Below are positions 1-12,300 of a stretch of DNA of 64,000 bases, piece by piece. The stretch comes from Atrichornis clamosus (lineage: Eukaryota; Chordata; Aves; Passeriformes; Menuridae): positions 39,031 through 103,030 of the forward strand of contig WBMZ01015250.1 of assembly GCA_013400975.1 (NCBI GenBank), given 5' to 3'. The position numbers were made by a program, and so were the translations under genes. The first letter of the stretch is position 1. Each line of letters starts with the position of its first letter. The notes beneath the pieces are model-generated. The model saw nothing but the letters and a program-made list of their open reading frames with translations. It was not told the origin of the DNA and did no database searches.

Positions 1-1
1 A

Positions 2-1573
2 TCCAATACAATAACCACACGTAGGAAGCAAACTTCTCCAGAGCTGAGTAAAACTTTATGTGATAGTATCCCTGAAGAATACCAGTCTGCAGATGAGGAA
101 TGCTCCTGGAGCAACGTAACACTTGCAGACTTGTATCCAGCGATGGTAGAGATACTTACAAAGCTCATGACAAAGCAGTCTCGGAGAAAGGAGTTAAAAC
201 ACATATTTGGACACTTAAAGTCTAAAAAATGGTATTCTAGAAGACCAAAGCTCAATGTCACTGCAGACAAAATAAGAGGGTTCAGACCTTGTAAACTAAA
301 GAAAGCACTACATAGCCCGTGTAGCAGTAGAAGTGAAGACAACCAGGATGCAACTTTTGGAAATGAGAGCAGGGCATTTTGTTATGACAATTGCCTCATT
401 AATAATTCATCTGGTCTGGTACCACGTGCTTATACTGATAAAAATGACATCAAAATGGTCTACTCTGACTCAAGTTTAGAACAACATTTGGTACCTGAGA
501 AGGGCCCAAAGGTCTCCAAACAGACTGCATTTCCTAATGTTATGGCTAGAATGGGGGAGACATTTCTAGTTGAGGATGAGTTAGAGACTACTGCCTCACC
601 GAAGAATTCAGAGTACACAGAAAGTGAAAAATTGGCTTTCAAATGTTCCTCAGAATACCATTTTACAACATCTACTGCCAGTTCGGGTTCAACAGCGCTT
701 CATCTTGTAAAAGAGAGTAAGAGTAAGGCTCAGAAAACTGACTTTTCTTGTGTTGGTACCTCAGAGGCGTGTTCATCTTGCAGCTCCTATGGCAATAGTG
801 GCACTTCTACACATGTCAAAAACTATTCTCCTGCAAGATCATCAAATACTCTGTTTATAAATCCTGAAAAAACAATTTCTGAAAGACAAATTTCTTTCCA
901 GCACAAACAGTCATTTCCCTCGTTTATGAGGCAGAGTCCTTCAAAGATGCCCCAGAAATATGAAGATACTTTTGAGAAACTCTATTACAAAGTGTGTTCC
1001 AAAGAAATCCAAAAGCCTTTGACATTGGCAAGACCTCTTTTAAATTCACAGAACCTCGAAGAGAAAGGAAAATTAGTGAAGAAAAATTTAAGTGATTTTG
1101 TGAAGTCCAGTACAGAGTCTGATAGAGAATTTGACAGGATCTATGAGCAATTGTGTAGTGACACTGTTCCAAAATTTCCTGGGTTTCAGACAGCTTCAAA
1201 TTTAAGGACATATGAAGGAACACAGATGTCTGAAACAGTAAATGCCCTTGTTAGCTCACCTGTTCGAACTTCTTCTGCAATTTCCAGAGTTAAAAGAGCA
1301 GGAAATTTTCAAAATGATCTTCTTTTTTCGCCAGTAAAGCGACAGAAACATATACCAGAACAATATTTTTCTTCAAGGAAATGTCAAGATATTTCTCACA
1401 TTAAAAAGGTTAATCTTCAGAGAGTCGGCATGGATTTTTTGAGCACCTACAGCTGCAACAACCCCAGCTTTTTTGAAGATAACTGTCAGAGTCAGGTACT
1501 TAAGGACCTTGTGAAAAAAAAAATAGAATTGTGCACTCTTACATATTTGGAGAAGGGCTTAAAAATGGATTAG
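2..1573 (+). CDS. HJURP: Holliday junction recognition protein, 3' part (large exon, cut at window start)
   Basis: HJURP is the chaperone that loads CENP-A/H4 onto centromeric chromatin. The frame is open from base 2, so the N-terminal Scm3 (CENP-A-binding) domain and upstream exons lie outside the window; 523 codons are visible. Near residues 38-60 the stretch SNVTLADLYPAM...LTKLM, followed by SKKWYSRRPKL, matches the human HJURP middle region (CNVTISDLYAGM..., NWNSRRRHRY). Two copies of the HJURP C-terminal repeat follow: FEKLYYKVCSKE (about residues 320-331) and EFDRIYEQLCSD (about 376-387), equivalent to human FDQLHREYC and FDKLHQKYC. Late Ser-Pro-basic sites (SPVRT, SPVKRQK) look like Cdk sites beside a nuclear localisation signal. 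The frame stops at TAG 1571-1573, but a CAG|GTACTT donor at 1495/1496 could splice to the next two exons and replace the last 25 codons. Identification is from remembered human protein blocks, and I regard it as firm. Confidence 0.88.
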   Translation, partial: SNTITTRRKQTSPELSKTLCDSIPEEYQSADEECSWSNVTLADLYPAMVEILTKLMTKQSRRKELKHIFGHLKSKKWYSRRPKLNVTADKIRGFRPCKLKKALHSPCSSRSEDNQDATFGNESRAFCYDNCLINNSSGLVPRAYTDKNDIKMVYSDSSLEQHLVPEKGPKVSKQTAFPNVMARMGETFLVEDELETTASPKNSEYTESEKLAFKCSSEYHFTTSTASSGSTALHLVKESKSKAQKTDFSCVGTSEACSSCSSYGNSGTSTHVKNYSPARSSNTLFINPEKTISERQISFQHKQSFPSFMRQSPSKMPQKYEDTFEKLYYKVCSKEIQKPLTLARPLLNSQNLEEKGKLVKKNLSDFVKSSTESDREFDRIYEQLCSDTVPKFPGFQTASNLRTYEGTQMSETVNALVSSPVRTSSAISRVKRAGNFQNDLLFSPVKRQKHIPEQYFSSRKCQDISHIKKVNLQRVGMDFLSTYSCNNPSFFEDNCQSQVLKDLVKKKIELCTLTYLEKGLKMD

Positions 1574-1655
1574 AGCTGCAAGATGTTTGAACTAGTGATA
1601 GCATACTTCTGATGCTGTTTGGCTGTAGGGATGTTTTACAGCTTTGGGGTTTGGG

Positions 1656-1706
1656 ATATTTATATAATATATTTATAGAATTTATATTATATTTATAAAA
1701 TATAAG
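1656..1706. repeat. AT-only low-complexity patch
   Basis: About 50 bases made almost only of A and T with repeated ATTTATA/TATAAAT words, just after the HJURP stop. It lies in the 3' UTR if the 1573 stop is used, or in an intron if the downstream exons are used. Confidence 0.6.
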
Positions 1707-2060
1707 TTGTAGCAGGTCTCCTGGATCATGTGAGGAAGCTCTCTATGTTTAACAACCTTGAAATGGTTATAAATGAAAGATTTTATTACATTTTAATAGA
1801 CAATGTCACTGGTTAATGATCTCAAATAGTGACTCAGTTATGGTATTGTCCTTCTGAAATGATGACTTTTTAAAATTCTATAGATGCACAAGATGAGGCA
1901 AAAAAAATAAGCTTTATTGGGTTTCACTGGAATCATGATCCCTGTTGATTTAAATATTAAATCAGACAGTTATTTCCAGGTTCACAGTGATTTCTTCTGA
2001 GGGAAGGTGTGAAATAATATGTTTTTTCATTGTTGTTATCTGTTGATACTTTATTTTCAG

Positions 2061-2124
2061 GACTCTGGATTTCATGATTCTTCAGATAAAACTTTTCCTG
2101 CTATTCCTGGTACTTCCCTTCAAG
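2061..2124 (+). CDS. HJURP: HJURP candidate downstream coding exon (alternative 3' end)
   Basis: This 64-nt segment follows a good acceptor (TTATTTTCAG at 2051-2060) and ends at CAAG|GTCAGT. If the large exon is spliced at 1495 (phase 0), this exon continues the frame without a stop as DSGFHDSSDKTFPAIPG..., ending in phase 1. The Asp/Ser-rich composition resembles the rest of HJURP. The first residues, DSGFHDS, have the form of a beta-TrCP-type phosphodegron. Seen directly: splice consensus and matching phases on both sides. Inferred: that it is used. Confidence 0.5.
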
Positions 2125-2306
2125 GTCAGTTTCAGAGACTTTATTAATTTGCTTGAGATTATTTTCTTAAGGAATTTTGACCGTTGAAGTATGCCAATGA
2201 AGCATTTCCAATGTCTGAATAGGCTACTGTTTTGACAATATCCTGTAGTGTTCATGCTACTCATCTCTGTTCTTTGCCTTTCCATACTGCTGTTTCTCAT
2301 CACCAG

Positions 2307-2401
2307 AATCTGGGACTGCAGATAACCACTCTGGTTGGCCTCGGGCAATGGAGAATTGCAGCTCTCCCAGAAACGTGAGCCAGTGTCGTCACCAAAGGTA
2401 A
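2307..2401 (+). CDS. HJURP: HJURP candidate terminal coding exon (alternative 3' end)
   Basis: It starts after TTTCTCATCACCAG and accepts phase 1, exactly what the preceding 64-nt exon leaves. It reads ESGTADNHSGWPRAMENCSS, then PRNVSQCRHQR, then TAA at 2399-2401. An internal donor AAC|GTGAGC (2374/2375) could instead splice on, for example to an acceptor at 2500 (TGGCAATCAG), which keeps the frame and ends with TGA at 2543-2545. The true C-terminus therefore cannot be settled from sequence alone. Confidence 0.45.
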
Positions 2402-2545
2402 CAGCCTATTGAAAAAAGACATTTCAAAATGAATTCTTGCTCCTCTACACCTCCATTAAAAGTATGGAGGTTACATGCATACTTCTGGAATGGCAATCAG
2501 TATGGCAGAGCCCAGGCTAATGAAAGCTGCAGTCTTGAACACTGA

Positions 2546-5500
2546 GAGACAAGTGTCGGTGGCCAAGAGTAGCCAGAATCCAGCAAGGAGAGACAGTGAA
2601 CACAGGCAGCTGAATAGCCACTGTAGTCCTTATTTTGTGTTCATTATAGAGGCATTTATTATTTCAGATATACTATGGAATTGTTTTGGTTGTGGCTGTG
2701 TCTTTGAGCTAACAAGTCCTTCCAGATCTGTAGACTATGGAGAGTGCAGTATATTGCCACTTAAAAGAACTTTTAAAAGTTGGCCTCTGATCAGTTGGGC
2801 ATCATTACCTGCATTTTGGCTGTATGTAAACAAGCAGTGGCTTTGCTTGAAAGATTTCAGAGATCCTCTCCTCCTGCTGTTATCACTACTGGCAGTGTAT
2901 TCCTATCTCTGGAAGCAGGACATTCCTTCCAGTTCCCTGAATACTGGCCTACTAAATCTGGTTTTCTTAGAAAATATGTAACTCTTAAAGGATTATCAAG
3001 CTTCAGATCTCTTGGATTTTTAATGAGAAACATATAATAGGATTTAAACATTTAAACAAACGTACAACAGGATTTAAAAAGCATTAAAAGCCCTCTAAAC
3101 AATTTCTCATTATATTTACCAAAATATTTTTGCCATGCCTTTTGGCCATAAAGTCTAATTTGTCACCACAAGATATGCTGGCTTCCCAAACTCCATCAAG
3201 AAATATTTTCATTGTGCTTGAGATGATCATACAGCTGATATCAAAATCTTCTGACAATGTTTGAATTAGAACTTCAAAAGAAGGCTGAAAGCATTTTTAA
3301 GCCCCTTGTATGGAAAACTTAACCACGAAAGAGCCTTTAGTTTAAGCAAAGATGGAATTAAAACTTAGAGGCTTGTATTCCAAATGCATGCAATATTGAT
3401 AAAGATTATATTTGGTTTATTTTTCTATATAATGGAAGATTGGAGGCAAGCTGATGAGTATGCAAGGACACGTCTGTGATGAGGGGTATGCCCACTTATC
3501 TGAGGAAAGTTTTTCTCAGTTCTTGGATTTCCTTTTGTTTTTACTCAGTACTTTTTCCTGGCTCCATACGAAATAGCCATCCCTATAAAATTAGTTATTG
3601 TTCTAAAGAAAAAGGTTTTCTTTCCTTAATGCGTGTAAGTAGAAAAATCAAGATTTCAGAGCATTTTCTTGCCAGGCCATCTGGAATAAAATCTATTTCT
3701 TTGTTCTTTAATTACACAAAGACATGTTTGCTGATTTGTAGACAAAATGGACTGTCAGCTGGAAAGCTTCCTTAGGCCCGTGGTGTGATATTTTTAGCTT
3801 TCTACAGTTCCCAGCAGTGAAGCTCTTCTTTAATAGCTTCAGATCCCTCAGAAGTATTATGCCTAAGCCATGTGGCAAAATGCTGTATGTTGTAATGAAT
3901 GGTTGTGAAAAGAAAAGGAATATTGTCTTTCTGTCTGAAACTAGATTGCCTTTTTCTAGAAGATGATGAAAGAGATATTTCTGAAGAGGAAATGTTCATA
4001 ACTAATGAACTTTTCTTCAGCTCTGTGTGACTGCTGTCCTACAGCAGTGCTAGTATACTTAATTGTCAGATGTAAACCAAATCAGTTTACCACATATGAG
4101 AGAAAAAAATTATGCAATTTCTTAAGTATTACGCAAGGAAATAATTGTGTTCTCGCTTGTGTATTTAACTATTTGTGAATACAGTCAAAGGTTTCATCTT
4201 GAACTTTAATAGATATATATATAACTTAGGTTGGTGTAGTGACTCTACTGAGAGATGAAAATGACATACCATAAAGAGCCTCCTCTATGTGAAAACATGC
4301 AGGAATGCAGACAAGGAGTCCTGCTGCTGTTCACAGTCAAGATGTTCAGATATCTTGCTTTGACAATTTGTTTCAATTACATTCTGTTCATTGGAGTTTC
4401 TGCAAACAGAGCATTTTTGTGTAATTTACTTTATCATCTAAACAGAGGTTTTTGTTTTGTTTTTCCTTAGGGTGTACAGAAAACTAAGCTACACTGATGG
4501 GGAAAGATCAAAATCGTAGCAATCCCTTGGATGACTTCCTGGTGAAAGCTCACTGAGGAGCATTCATGGACTGCTACAGATAAAACGTAGTTTTATAAAA
4601 GTTGGGTTTTATACGGTTTTCTTTCTTCTTCCAAAAATCAAGGATGTATAATTATATGTTTGTAATACACAACTAGTTCTGATTTATGCTTCCTTGTAAT
4701 ATAAATCTTCAGGAACAAGTTCGTCACTTTTGACAGGGCACTTCTTACTCAGTTTATTGTTAAATTGGAATTAAGTGTTTAACAGTGTTTATAATAATAG
4801 AATGTTATCTGTATTATCTTTTTATCTGCTAATAAGCTTTATTTTTAGTGTATTAATAATAAGGAACAAGCTCATTCACCTAAATTCCTGCCTATTCATG
4901 CTTTCTGGACATATCAATACAGACCCAAATGCAATGTTATATGCTATGACTTATATCTGCTATTAAGTGTTAGTGTCAAAATTTTCTAAGTAGATCACCC
5001 AAGTTGATTGTTCAATAAAATTTTAAAATTTTTAGTGGATTTGATAGTTATAGTCTGTGTTCTGACAAAGTTCTACCTGACAATAAACATTCTAAATTAA
5101 AAACTGTTCTGAACAAATATCTGCTTTCAACGTTTTTATTTCAGCTGTGTGAATCCTCAGGAGGAATTTGTATACCTACACAAGTAAATACATGAGAATG
5201 AGGTGTGAGGGTCCCACAGGTTTTCAGTGCTGTGGCCTTTCTTGGCAAGGGGTTTGTGTTAGTGGTAAGTGTAAGCTCAAGTACTCACTGTTTTATCAGC
5301 ATTGTCCCTTGTTAGCTTTCTGAGCTTCAGAACAGGAAAAAAATTATTTTTCCTTGGCTTTATTTCTGGACACACAGAAGTGTTTTGTGTTATTTTAGCT
5401 CTTAACATCAAGATCTTATTATCTTTAGTATTCTTGAATGGAACAAGAAGCCAGCATCAGTGAGGTTTTCTCTGCACTAAGAAGTTCTGCACACACATTC

Positions 5501-8360
5501 TATCTTTCATAATTTGGATATTACATTTCCTTCAATGACAGCAACTAAAGATTATCTTTTAGAAATGCTTTTGTGGTTCATTTTTATTCCTGTTCCAGAC
5601 ATGGATGCACTGTGAGGAATATGTTTTATGAAGTACCTTCCTCTTGGATTTGTTGAGGTAATTCTTTCCCAGTATTTCCTGACATACCAGTACTGAGAGA
5701 TTGCATAATTCATTGTTTTCTGTTCTAAAGTAACTTAGAAGTCAACTGAAATTGGGTTTTGGGCACGTTCTGACTCTAGATACAACCTCTACACAGCAAC
5801 TTTAATGCAGGCTCACCCAGGTAGGCAGGCAAGTTTGTTTATACAACATAGCAAAATTGTCTCCATGAAAATTACTTTGAAATAATTTAAAGAGGTCATT
5901 CTTGGAAAACTTTGAAGTGTTAGAAGCTAAGATCATCCCAATGCCATGTTTTGAGTGCTAGCAGTAGCAAAAATAAGGAGAAGGTTACACAATTATGTTT
6001 AGAGTTGATCCTCCAACCACCGTGTGAGCCAGCAGACTCTTAAATGTAGGATATAAGCAAAAGTCTGTATTTGTAACAGTATTGTTAGGAAAAACAACAG
6101 ATAGATCTGCAGTGATTGTCAAAGGCTGTAATTACTACTGGAGTGTATCTGTCTCGACTTACAAAGGTTTCATGGTGCTACCTGATCTCTTGTGTTTTGA
6201 CCTCCATTCTTCTTCCCATCCAAACAGTTTGGCTTTTTCCACCATATTTCCACTTGTTTCCTCATTTTTCACTGTTCCATTGAACTGATACTTGGATGAG
6301 AAGCTTATTATTAATAAAAACAGCTTTACACTGCTTCTCTTTGCTTCAAAAAAATTTTTAAGGAACACTGGAAAAACAGGTGGATTTACTCAGTATGAAC
6401 CTAGACCTAGCACCTCTCTTATGTTGTAATTAGTTGAAACTTGCTTTATACATAAAGAATTTAAGTAGTATACTATAGTTCGTGTAGGTCTTTCTCTAAT
6501 GGCTTGAAGATGGAGCAATATTGGAAGTGCTCTTTCATGTAAGGATTCAGTAGTTATTTGAAAACTACCCCAAAAGTCATTAAAAAAAAATTAAGTCGTT
6601 CAGTTGCTTATTTAAGCAGCTGGAGGGTAAAAAGCCAGAGGAATAAAGCTAAACTTGAATGTGACAGCATTAGAAATGCCTTGGAGATAAGCCATTTAAA
6701 GATCATCCTGTCTGAGAGCAACAGTCAATAATTTAATGGAGGCAATGATTAAATGTGGAAAGGAAGTGTATATATATTGAAGGAGAATATTTACAAAAAT
6801 GCTCTACCCTTTTAATGAGCTGTGTTGCAAGGGAAAGCAGCTGATGAAAATTGGTGTAAACACATAGGTGGACTAAACAGTGAAGACTGAGAATACAGAG
6901 GAAACTAGATGTACCTAAATCCCATGAAGGGACTGTTACATGCACACTCAGAGAAGTGGGTGCTTCATTTCCATTAGATAAATTATGAGACTGAAATGAC
7001 AGGTTGAATTCAGGCAACTCGTATAAGTTCTTTGACTCAAATTTTTAGAAGAAAGGCATAATCAAGAGTGCAAATTCTGTGAGAAAATTAGGAAATAGTA
7101 ACTTTTGTACAAAGGGTACACAATAAAAATACAGTATCCATTGGTTTATGTATATGCTGGAAAATAATAACAAGTAGACTTTTTGGCCTATGCTTATTTG
7201 GCTGAGAGATTAAGAAAGCTTTCTCTTTTTCCCAGAGGTCTGAGTATTGCATCTAATTGGTACCAGCTAAATTAAAATAATTTACGTAATTTTTTTGCAT
7301 ATTAATTCTGCTCAAACGGGTTTGATATGTGAGTCAAAGCAAGAGTATGTTGATATGTATTTTTCTACTTAGTTCCTACTACAGAACAAAGTGCAAGTCC
7401 TTCTAGTTTAATCAAATTAAGTTAGTGTTCCATGCAGTGATACCTTGATGTTTAACTGGATATTTGGCTTTGGATTTGTCTTCCTCCTTTCCCCCCGTAG
7501 GGCCTTAGTCAGGGTCATTATTTAATATAGTTCTTCATTAAAGTGGTTTTTATAGATTCTTCAGCAGTGTTTATTTTTGCCTGTCCAGTGGTAGCTGGGT
7601 TAAGACCATGATAACACAATGACTTGCATTCCACATCTGCCTTGTTTCTGGGATGTAACAGCCAAGCTTGTGACTTGATTTCTGCACACAAAAGCAAGTG
7701 CTAGCACAGGATGGGCAGTGCCACTGGGTAGCTTTGGCTGCAGGGCTTGGCCCGTTTTTGTCCAGCATGGAAGTTACAGCATGTTATATAAGATCATTGG
7801 CTAAATGTTAACCAGGCTGTCAAGCAACTATTTGTTTTAAACTGATTTTTCTTCGTTCATAAATTTGTCTCGTCTCTGGATGTGTGCATTCGCTTCTGCT
7901 ATTCCTGGTGTTGCTCTCTGTACTTTGGGCCTTTTGTTTTCAACTGTCGCCTGTCGCCTTCAGGATCTGAAACACCTGTGGGGCTCTGTGTTGGAAAGTT
8001 ACAAGCTCCTTGGTTCTGTGCTCTATGTGGATTTTAAAGGTACCAGTATCCTGTTTTGGGGGGGTTTTTTTGAGAAGGAAGAAGTGTCTGACACCTAGAG
8101 GTAGGCATATTACATCAACATGCCTCACTGTTTCCTGCTGCAATTCCTTAATGACTCCCAGAATAAAAAATAGATACCCACTCTATAAAACTTACCATTT
8201 AATGAGTTTAAAATCTTAAGATGAATGTGCACACAGTAAGTGAATTGTTTGGGGAAAGAAAAAGCTCTTTCTGCTTTTGTAAAATAGTAAGGATGGCAAT
8301 GTGAAACCCAACAGGAATATAAAAATAACACAGAGTATTAGAAGGAAGAAATCGTCCCTA
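2546..8360. other. Intergenic / possible HJURP 3' UTR, no gene seen
   Basis: AT-rich sequence with only short chance reading frames on both strands. I find no splice-flanked open segments that look like exons and no recognisable repeat family. It separates the convergent 3' ends of HJURP and TRAT1. Confidence 0.6.
5014..5097 (+). terminator. Candidate polyadenylation signals on the HJURP strand
   Basis: AATAAA occurs at 5014-5019 and 5092-5097, and T/GT-rich sequence follows the second copy (about 5130-5155). Another AATAAA lies at 3685-3690. Any of these could end a long HJURP 3' UTR. Hexamers alone are weak evidence in AT-rich DNA. Confidence 0.22.
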
Positions 8361-8365
8361 GGAGA

Positions 8366-9047
8366 TTTATTGTTACAGATAGTTTGACAGTATCTTTGTG
8401 GACTCTTGAATAGAGCTGGATACAATATTACATTAGTAGGGCAGTTGAGATTTGAGATGTATTCTGGTATTGCTAAAGGAAAGGTAGATAAAGATACTGC
8501 TAAGTCTTGTGAGATGTACAATTACTACTTTTAAGCTGTTAAATTATTCTCCAGTTATTACCCTAGACTAGTCACAGTGGGCAAGTACACAGTCTGAAAC
8601 AAATCAGTTTTTAACAGGTAAAGCAACTAAACCAAGTGTGCAAATATGAAAAACAATCTCATTTCAAAAGTATTGAAATTAATATAGAATGACTATAGAA
8701 TAGGTGTACTCTGCTAGAGTTCTACAGACAATGAGGGGGTCTTTTAGGACTATTTGAAAGCTGATGGTTGTTTAAAACAGGATCAATTTTTACTGGAATC
8801 AGTACTATGTGAATGCTGAAATACCAGCTCCTATAACTCTTTCAAATTTTTTTCAGAAGGGCAGATCCATCAGACTAGCAGTCTGTACCTATACCTTATT
8901 CTTGCGTAGCCCATAAATATGCTTGGAAGACATTTTGGAACACTTAACGTACCCCATTTCATACCATTGTTCAGTATATCAGTTTTCCAGGATATCTCTA
9001 ATCATTCATTGTTCCTCCAGAACGACAAAGCAAAGCTCACTTTATGG
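8366..9047 (-). terminator. TRAT1: TRAT1 3' UTR with candidate polyadenylation signal
   Basis: On the minus strand the first AATAAA after the stop is at 8371-8366, about 680 nt downstream. It is followed by T/GT-rich sequence (TCTGTGTTATTTTT). The 3' UTR length is therefore a guess from one hexamer plus its context. Confidence 0.4.
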
Positions 9048-9329
9048 TTACTTATATGGCTTATTACATATTTGGTTCTCTCCTTTTTTATTATGAATCA
9101 AGCCCATTAATCTGATGGGATCATCATGAATGGCTTCTTTTGCTGTGTTTTCGGCAGCCAGCTGCTCACTATTGAGGTAAATGCTAACTTTGGAAGTCAC
9201 CATGGGGTTAGATGATCTTTCTTCTTCATCTTCCTCTAATGAAGGGTCAGTCTTTCTCCTTGGTTTTCTGCGTTTTCCCTTGACACTGTGATCAAGTGAG
9301 GCATAACACATCTGATTGGCAGACTCCAC
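9048..9329 (-). CDS. TRAT1: TRAT1 terminal coding exon: YASL motif and C-terminus
   Basis: It begins after TTTTAG in phase 0 with VESANQMCYASLDHSVKGKR and ends at a TAA at 9048-9050. Two blocks are essentially identical to human: QMCYASLDHSVKGKRRKPR and IHDDPIRL(M/F)GLI. The acidic, variable segment between them (EEEDEEERSS-like) differs, as expected for this tail. The bird protein ends HNKKGENQICNKPYK, longer and unlike the human REPIN end. Confidence 0.95.
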   Translation of the reverse strand: MESANQMCYASLDHSVKGKRRKPRRKTDPSLEEDEEERSSNPMVTSKVSIYLNSEQLAAENTAKEAIHDDPIRLMGLIHNKKGENQICNKPYK

Positions 9330-12300
9330 CTAAAAGGAAATTCACTTTAACATTCAGTATTTATCCTTGCTTTAAAATTACATCTGACTTTTAGTATGTC
9401 TACACTGTAATCATAATAGTGGCTGAAGTTTGCCTAAATTAGCTGTAAAATAACATTAAAAGTATAAACGATTAAGCCGCAGGAGCATAGAAAATAGATC
9501 AACATAACCTAATGATAAATTACTCAGAGTGGCAATAAGGAAAAATTCATAAAGGTATCATTGAAAAGATTCTCTGTGGGAAGGAGGGAAGCTTACATAA
9601 ACAGTCTGGGTTCTTTGGGATGCAGGACATTATTTGATCTGCTTTTCTTCTCACTTTTTATTTTAGTTAGAATCCAGCTATTAGCAACATTATTAACAGG
9701 CTTTGTCTGTTCAGAAAATCAAAGATGGATGATTCTTGTCTGTATCTCATTTCCAGTGTAAAATGTATGCTTTTTGTGTCTTTCCCCTGCTTCTCTGTGG
9801 TTTTCAAGTCTGTTAATGACTATTGACACTGGAATATCTAGATTTTTAAAAGATAATTTTACCTGCTGGAAATAGCCTGAGAGAGAGGCTGGAAATCAGT
9901 CCTTATGAAATACATGAAAATCAGTTCAGGAAACTGGTTCTAGGAGTGCTTCAATTACAGGCAAAGTTCATTTGAAGCTTGCATGCTTTCAGGCATACAG
10001 GTATCTCAACAAAATACAAATCAATAGAAAACAGTCTTTCACTTGTTAAGGCATGTGGATTTTGCTGGACAGGCGAGAGACAGTCAAACTCATTAGTATT
10101 ATGTGATGTAGCTTGTGTTTTCACTTGGTTGCTATCAAAACAAAAGAAAATTAATTCTTTACCTAAGCCAAGGCCGTGGATGCAGATTTAATTCTGCCTG
10201 ATCTGCATGCCTGTGACTGGGCTTTATCATGGTATGTGCGTGGAACTGAGCTGTCTATAATTCTGCTTCCTTATTAGTGAATGAGATCGAATGGATGGTC
10301 AAGTTTGTGCTGAAATACCCTGAAGAACTGAGATACTAATGCATGGTAATTTTTGTGAGAGTGTGAAGATTTTTGTTATATATTGTCATGGGATAAGCAA
10401 AGGAACTATGAAACAGACCACATTTCCCTAATTCAGAAATCCATAATGAAAAATAAACATACCTGTAGCTGGTTAACTGGTCTTTGAGGCTGGGACTTCA
10501 TCTGCTCATAACAACATTCTTCTGTAATTTATCAAAGTAGAAAAATCTTTTGGTTAATAAGACATGCTGCTGAGTCTAAAAAGTTCAGACCAACAATCCT
10601 CTCTGTTAGAGAATGCACTCCCCCCAGTTTTCTTCGGCAGAAGTTTGTTTTGTTTTGAAATCACACACAGATCTGTCCTTCTAATTTATAGAGAGGCACA
10701 TAGCTAAGAAATATAAGATACATACAGTGAAAATGAAAATCTGTTCATATGCACGGGAGGTTTCTTGTTATTCACTAAGTAGGCATTATTTTAGAGTGCT
10801 AGGAGGACCTTTTGCAATTAAAAGATAACCACATACCGATGTATTTTTCAGCATAGGCACCCTTTTCTTTGGCTGAGAAAGAGGCTGTGAGTTGTAACAG
10901 CTGGTGATTAAATTCTATTCCTGAATCTACTTCCAGTTTACTGCAAATTTGGTGCTAGTTATTTTGTCATTTTATATCTCATTTTAGCCATCAGTAGAAC
11001 AGATTACTTCCTTACAGTTTTCAGGCTTTTACAGTGTCAATGCATTTGATTGTTGACTTGGTTAAATTTATGCAAACCATGTGTGGAAGAAGTTGCTTTT
11101 CCCCCCTATAGTTCAAGTGCTTTAGTTTTGCTTAACCCCAATTAAGGCTCGCAGAACAAGTTGTGTTCATGTTACTTAATAACTGCTTTAACACCATAAA
11201 GGCTTCAAGAGACATACCTTGGGCAAATGTAGCTCTAGCTGCAGCTATGTGATATTACAGCCTTTAATGTGGGGTCTCTCTGCCAAGGGTTGTAACTTCG
11301 GCACAGTAAAGCAAAGCAAAGCTGTCTGCCCACCACTCAGCTGCTGGGCTTCAGCATATTGGTCAGTGTTGCTGATGATCTGTGGACAGCCACGGCAGAG
11401 AACTGTTATGTGTTTGTTTCTGCCTGCTTCTGTGGGAGCATTGACTTTGGACCATGGGTAATATGTGTTTTAGATTGCTTTAATAGGCATGGATCAAGCT
11501 GTTCTTTCAATTAGTGCAGCTTTGCATTTAGACAGGCTCTTTGTTTTGAGATACTTGGCTGAACAGGACCATATGGACTGTAAAAAATCAAATTCAGTAT
11601 GAGATTGGTTCTTATAAATAGTAGTGCAATAAGAAGGTTTGCATTTCTATCCCAAGTACCTTTTACTAACTTTAATTATATTAATTGTTGAAAAGATGTA
11701 GATTCTCCAGTTTGCCATTTGAGAAATGCAGCATGTGTGGGTCAGTCAGTTTTTAATTATGTATTTATAGCCACTAAATAGACACATGTTCCTAAAATGA
11801 AGCTTACCTAACATATCTTGATTGAGATTGCCATAAACTGGGTAATCTTCTGTGTGATAGTCCTCAAAGCTACAAGGGGAATGGAAAAATACTTTTAATT
11901 CACAGAATACGATTTATTTAGGACCCCACTATTCTACTTTAATAAATGTTTTATGCACATGTAGCAATATGCAGACACTGTGTATGTGTGTGTGTGTATA
12001 TATCAGATTGTACGTGACCTTATAAACAAGATCAAAAATATTGGAGGCAGCAAAAATGGCAATGTGTGTGTTCTGAAGAGAGATTTGTCATCTAGGCCAG
12101 GACTGAACCCTTCTTGCCTGCAAGTTAAGTATAAGGCTAATATCAAGACTACTAAGCTACAGTTTGATGTAGGTTTAGAAATATTAATGATCACTGAAAG
12201 GAACCCAGTTCACATCATGTTGAGACCACTCTGCAGTACAAAGTAAAGCGCTATATGTGTCTTGTGGAGTGATGTTTTCAAAAGGTCCCCTCTTGATTCA

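Noticed and set aside
460..1223. Minus-strand frames inside the HJURP exon
   Set aside because: They are antisense shadows of the HJURP reading frame.
2475..2981. 168-residue plus-strand open frame after HJURP
   Set aside because: It is not in the frame or phase that continues HJURP, its composition is erratic (Phe/Cys/Trp clusters) and it has no recognisable domain. It is probably chance.
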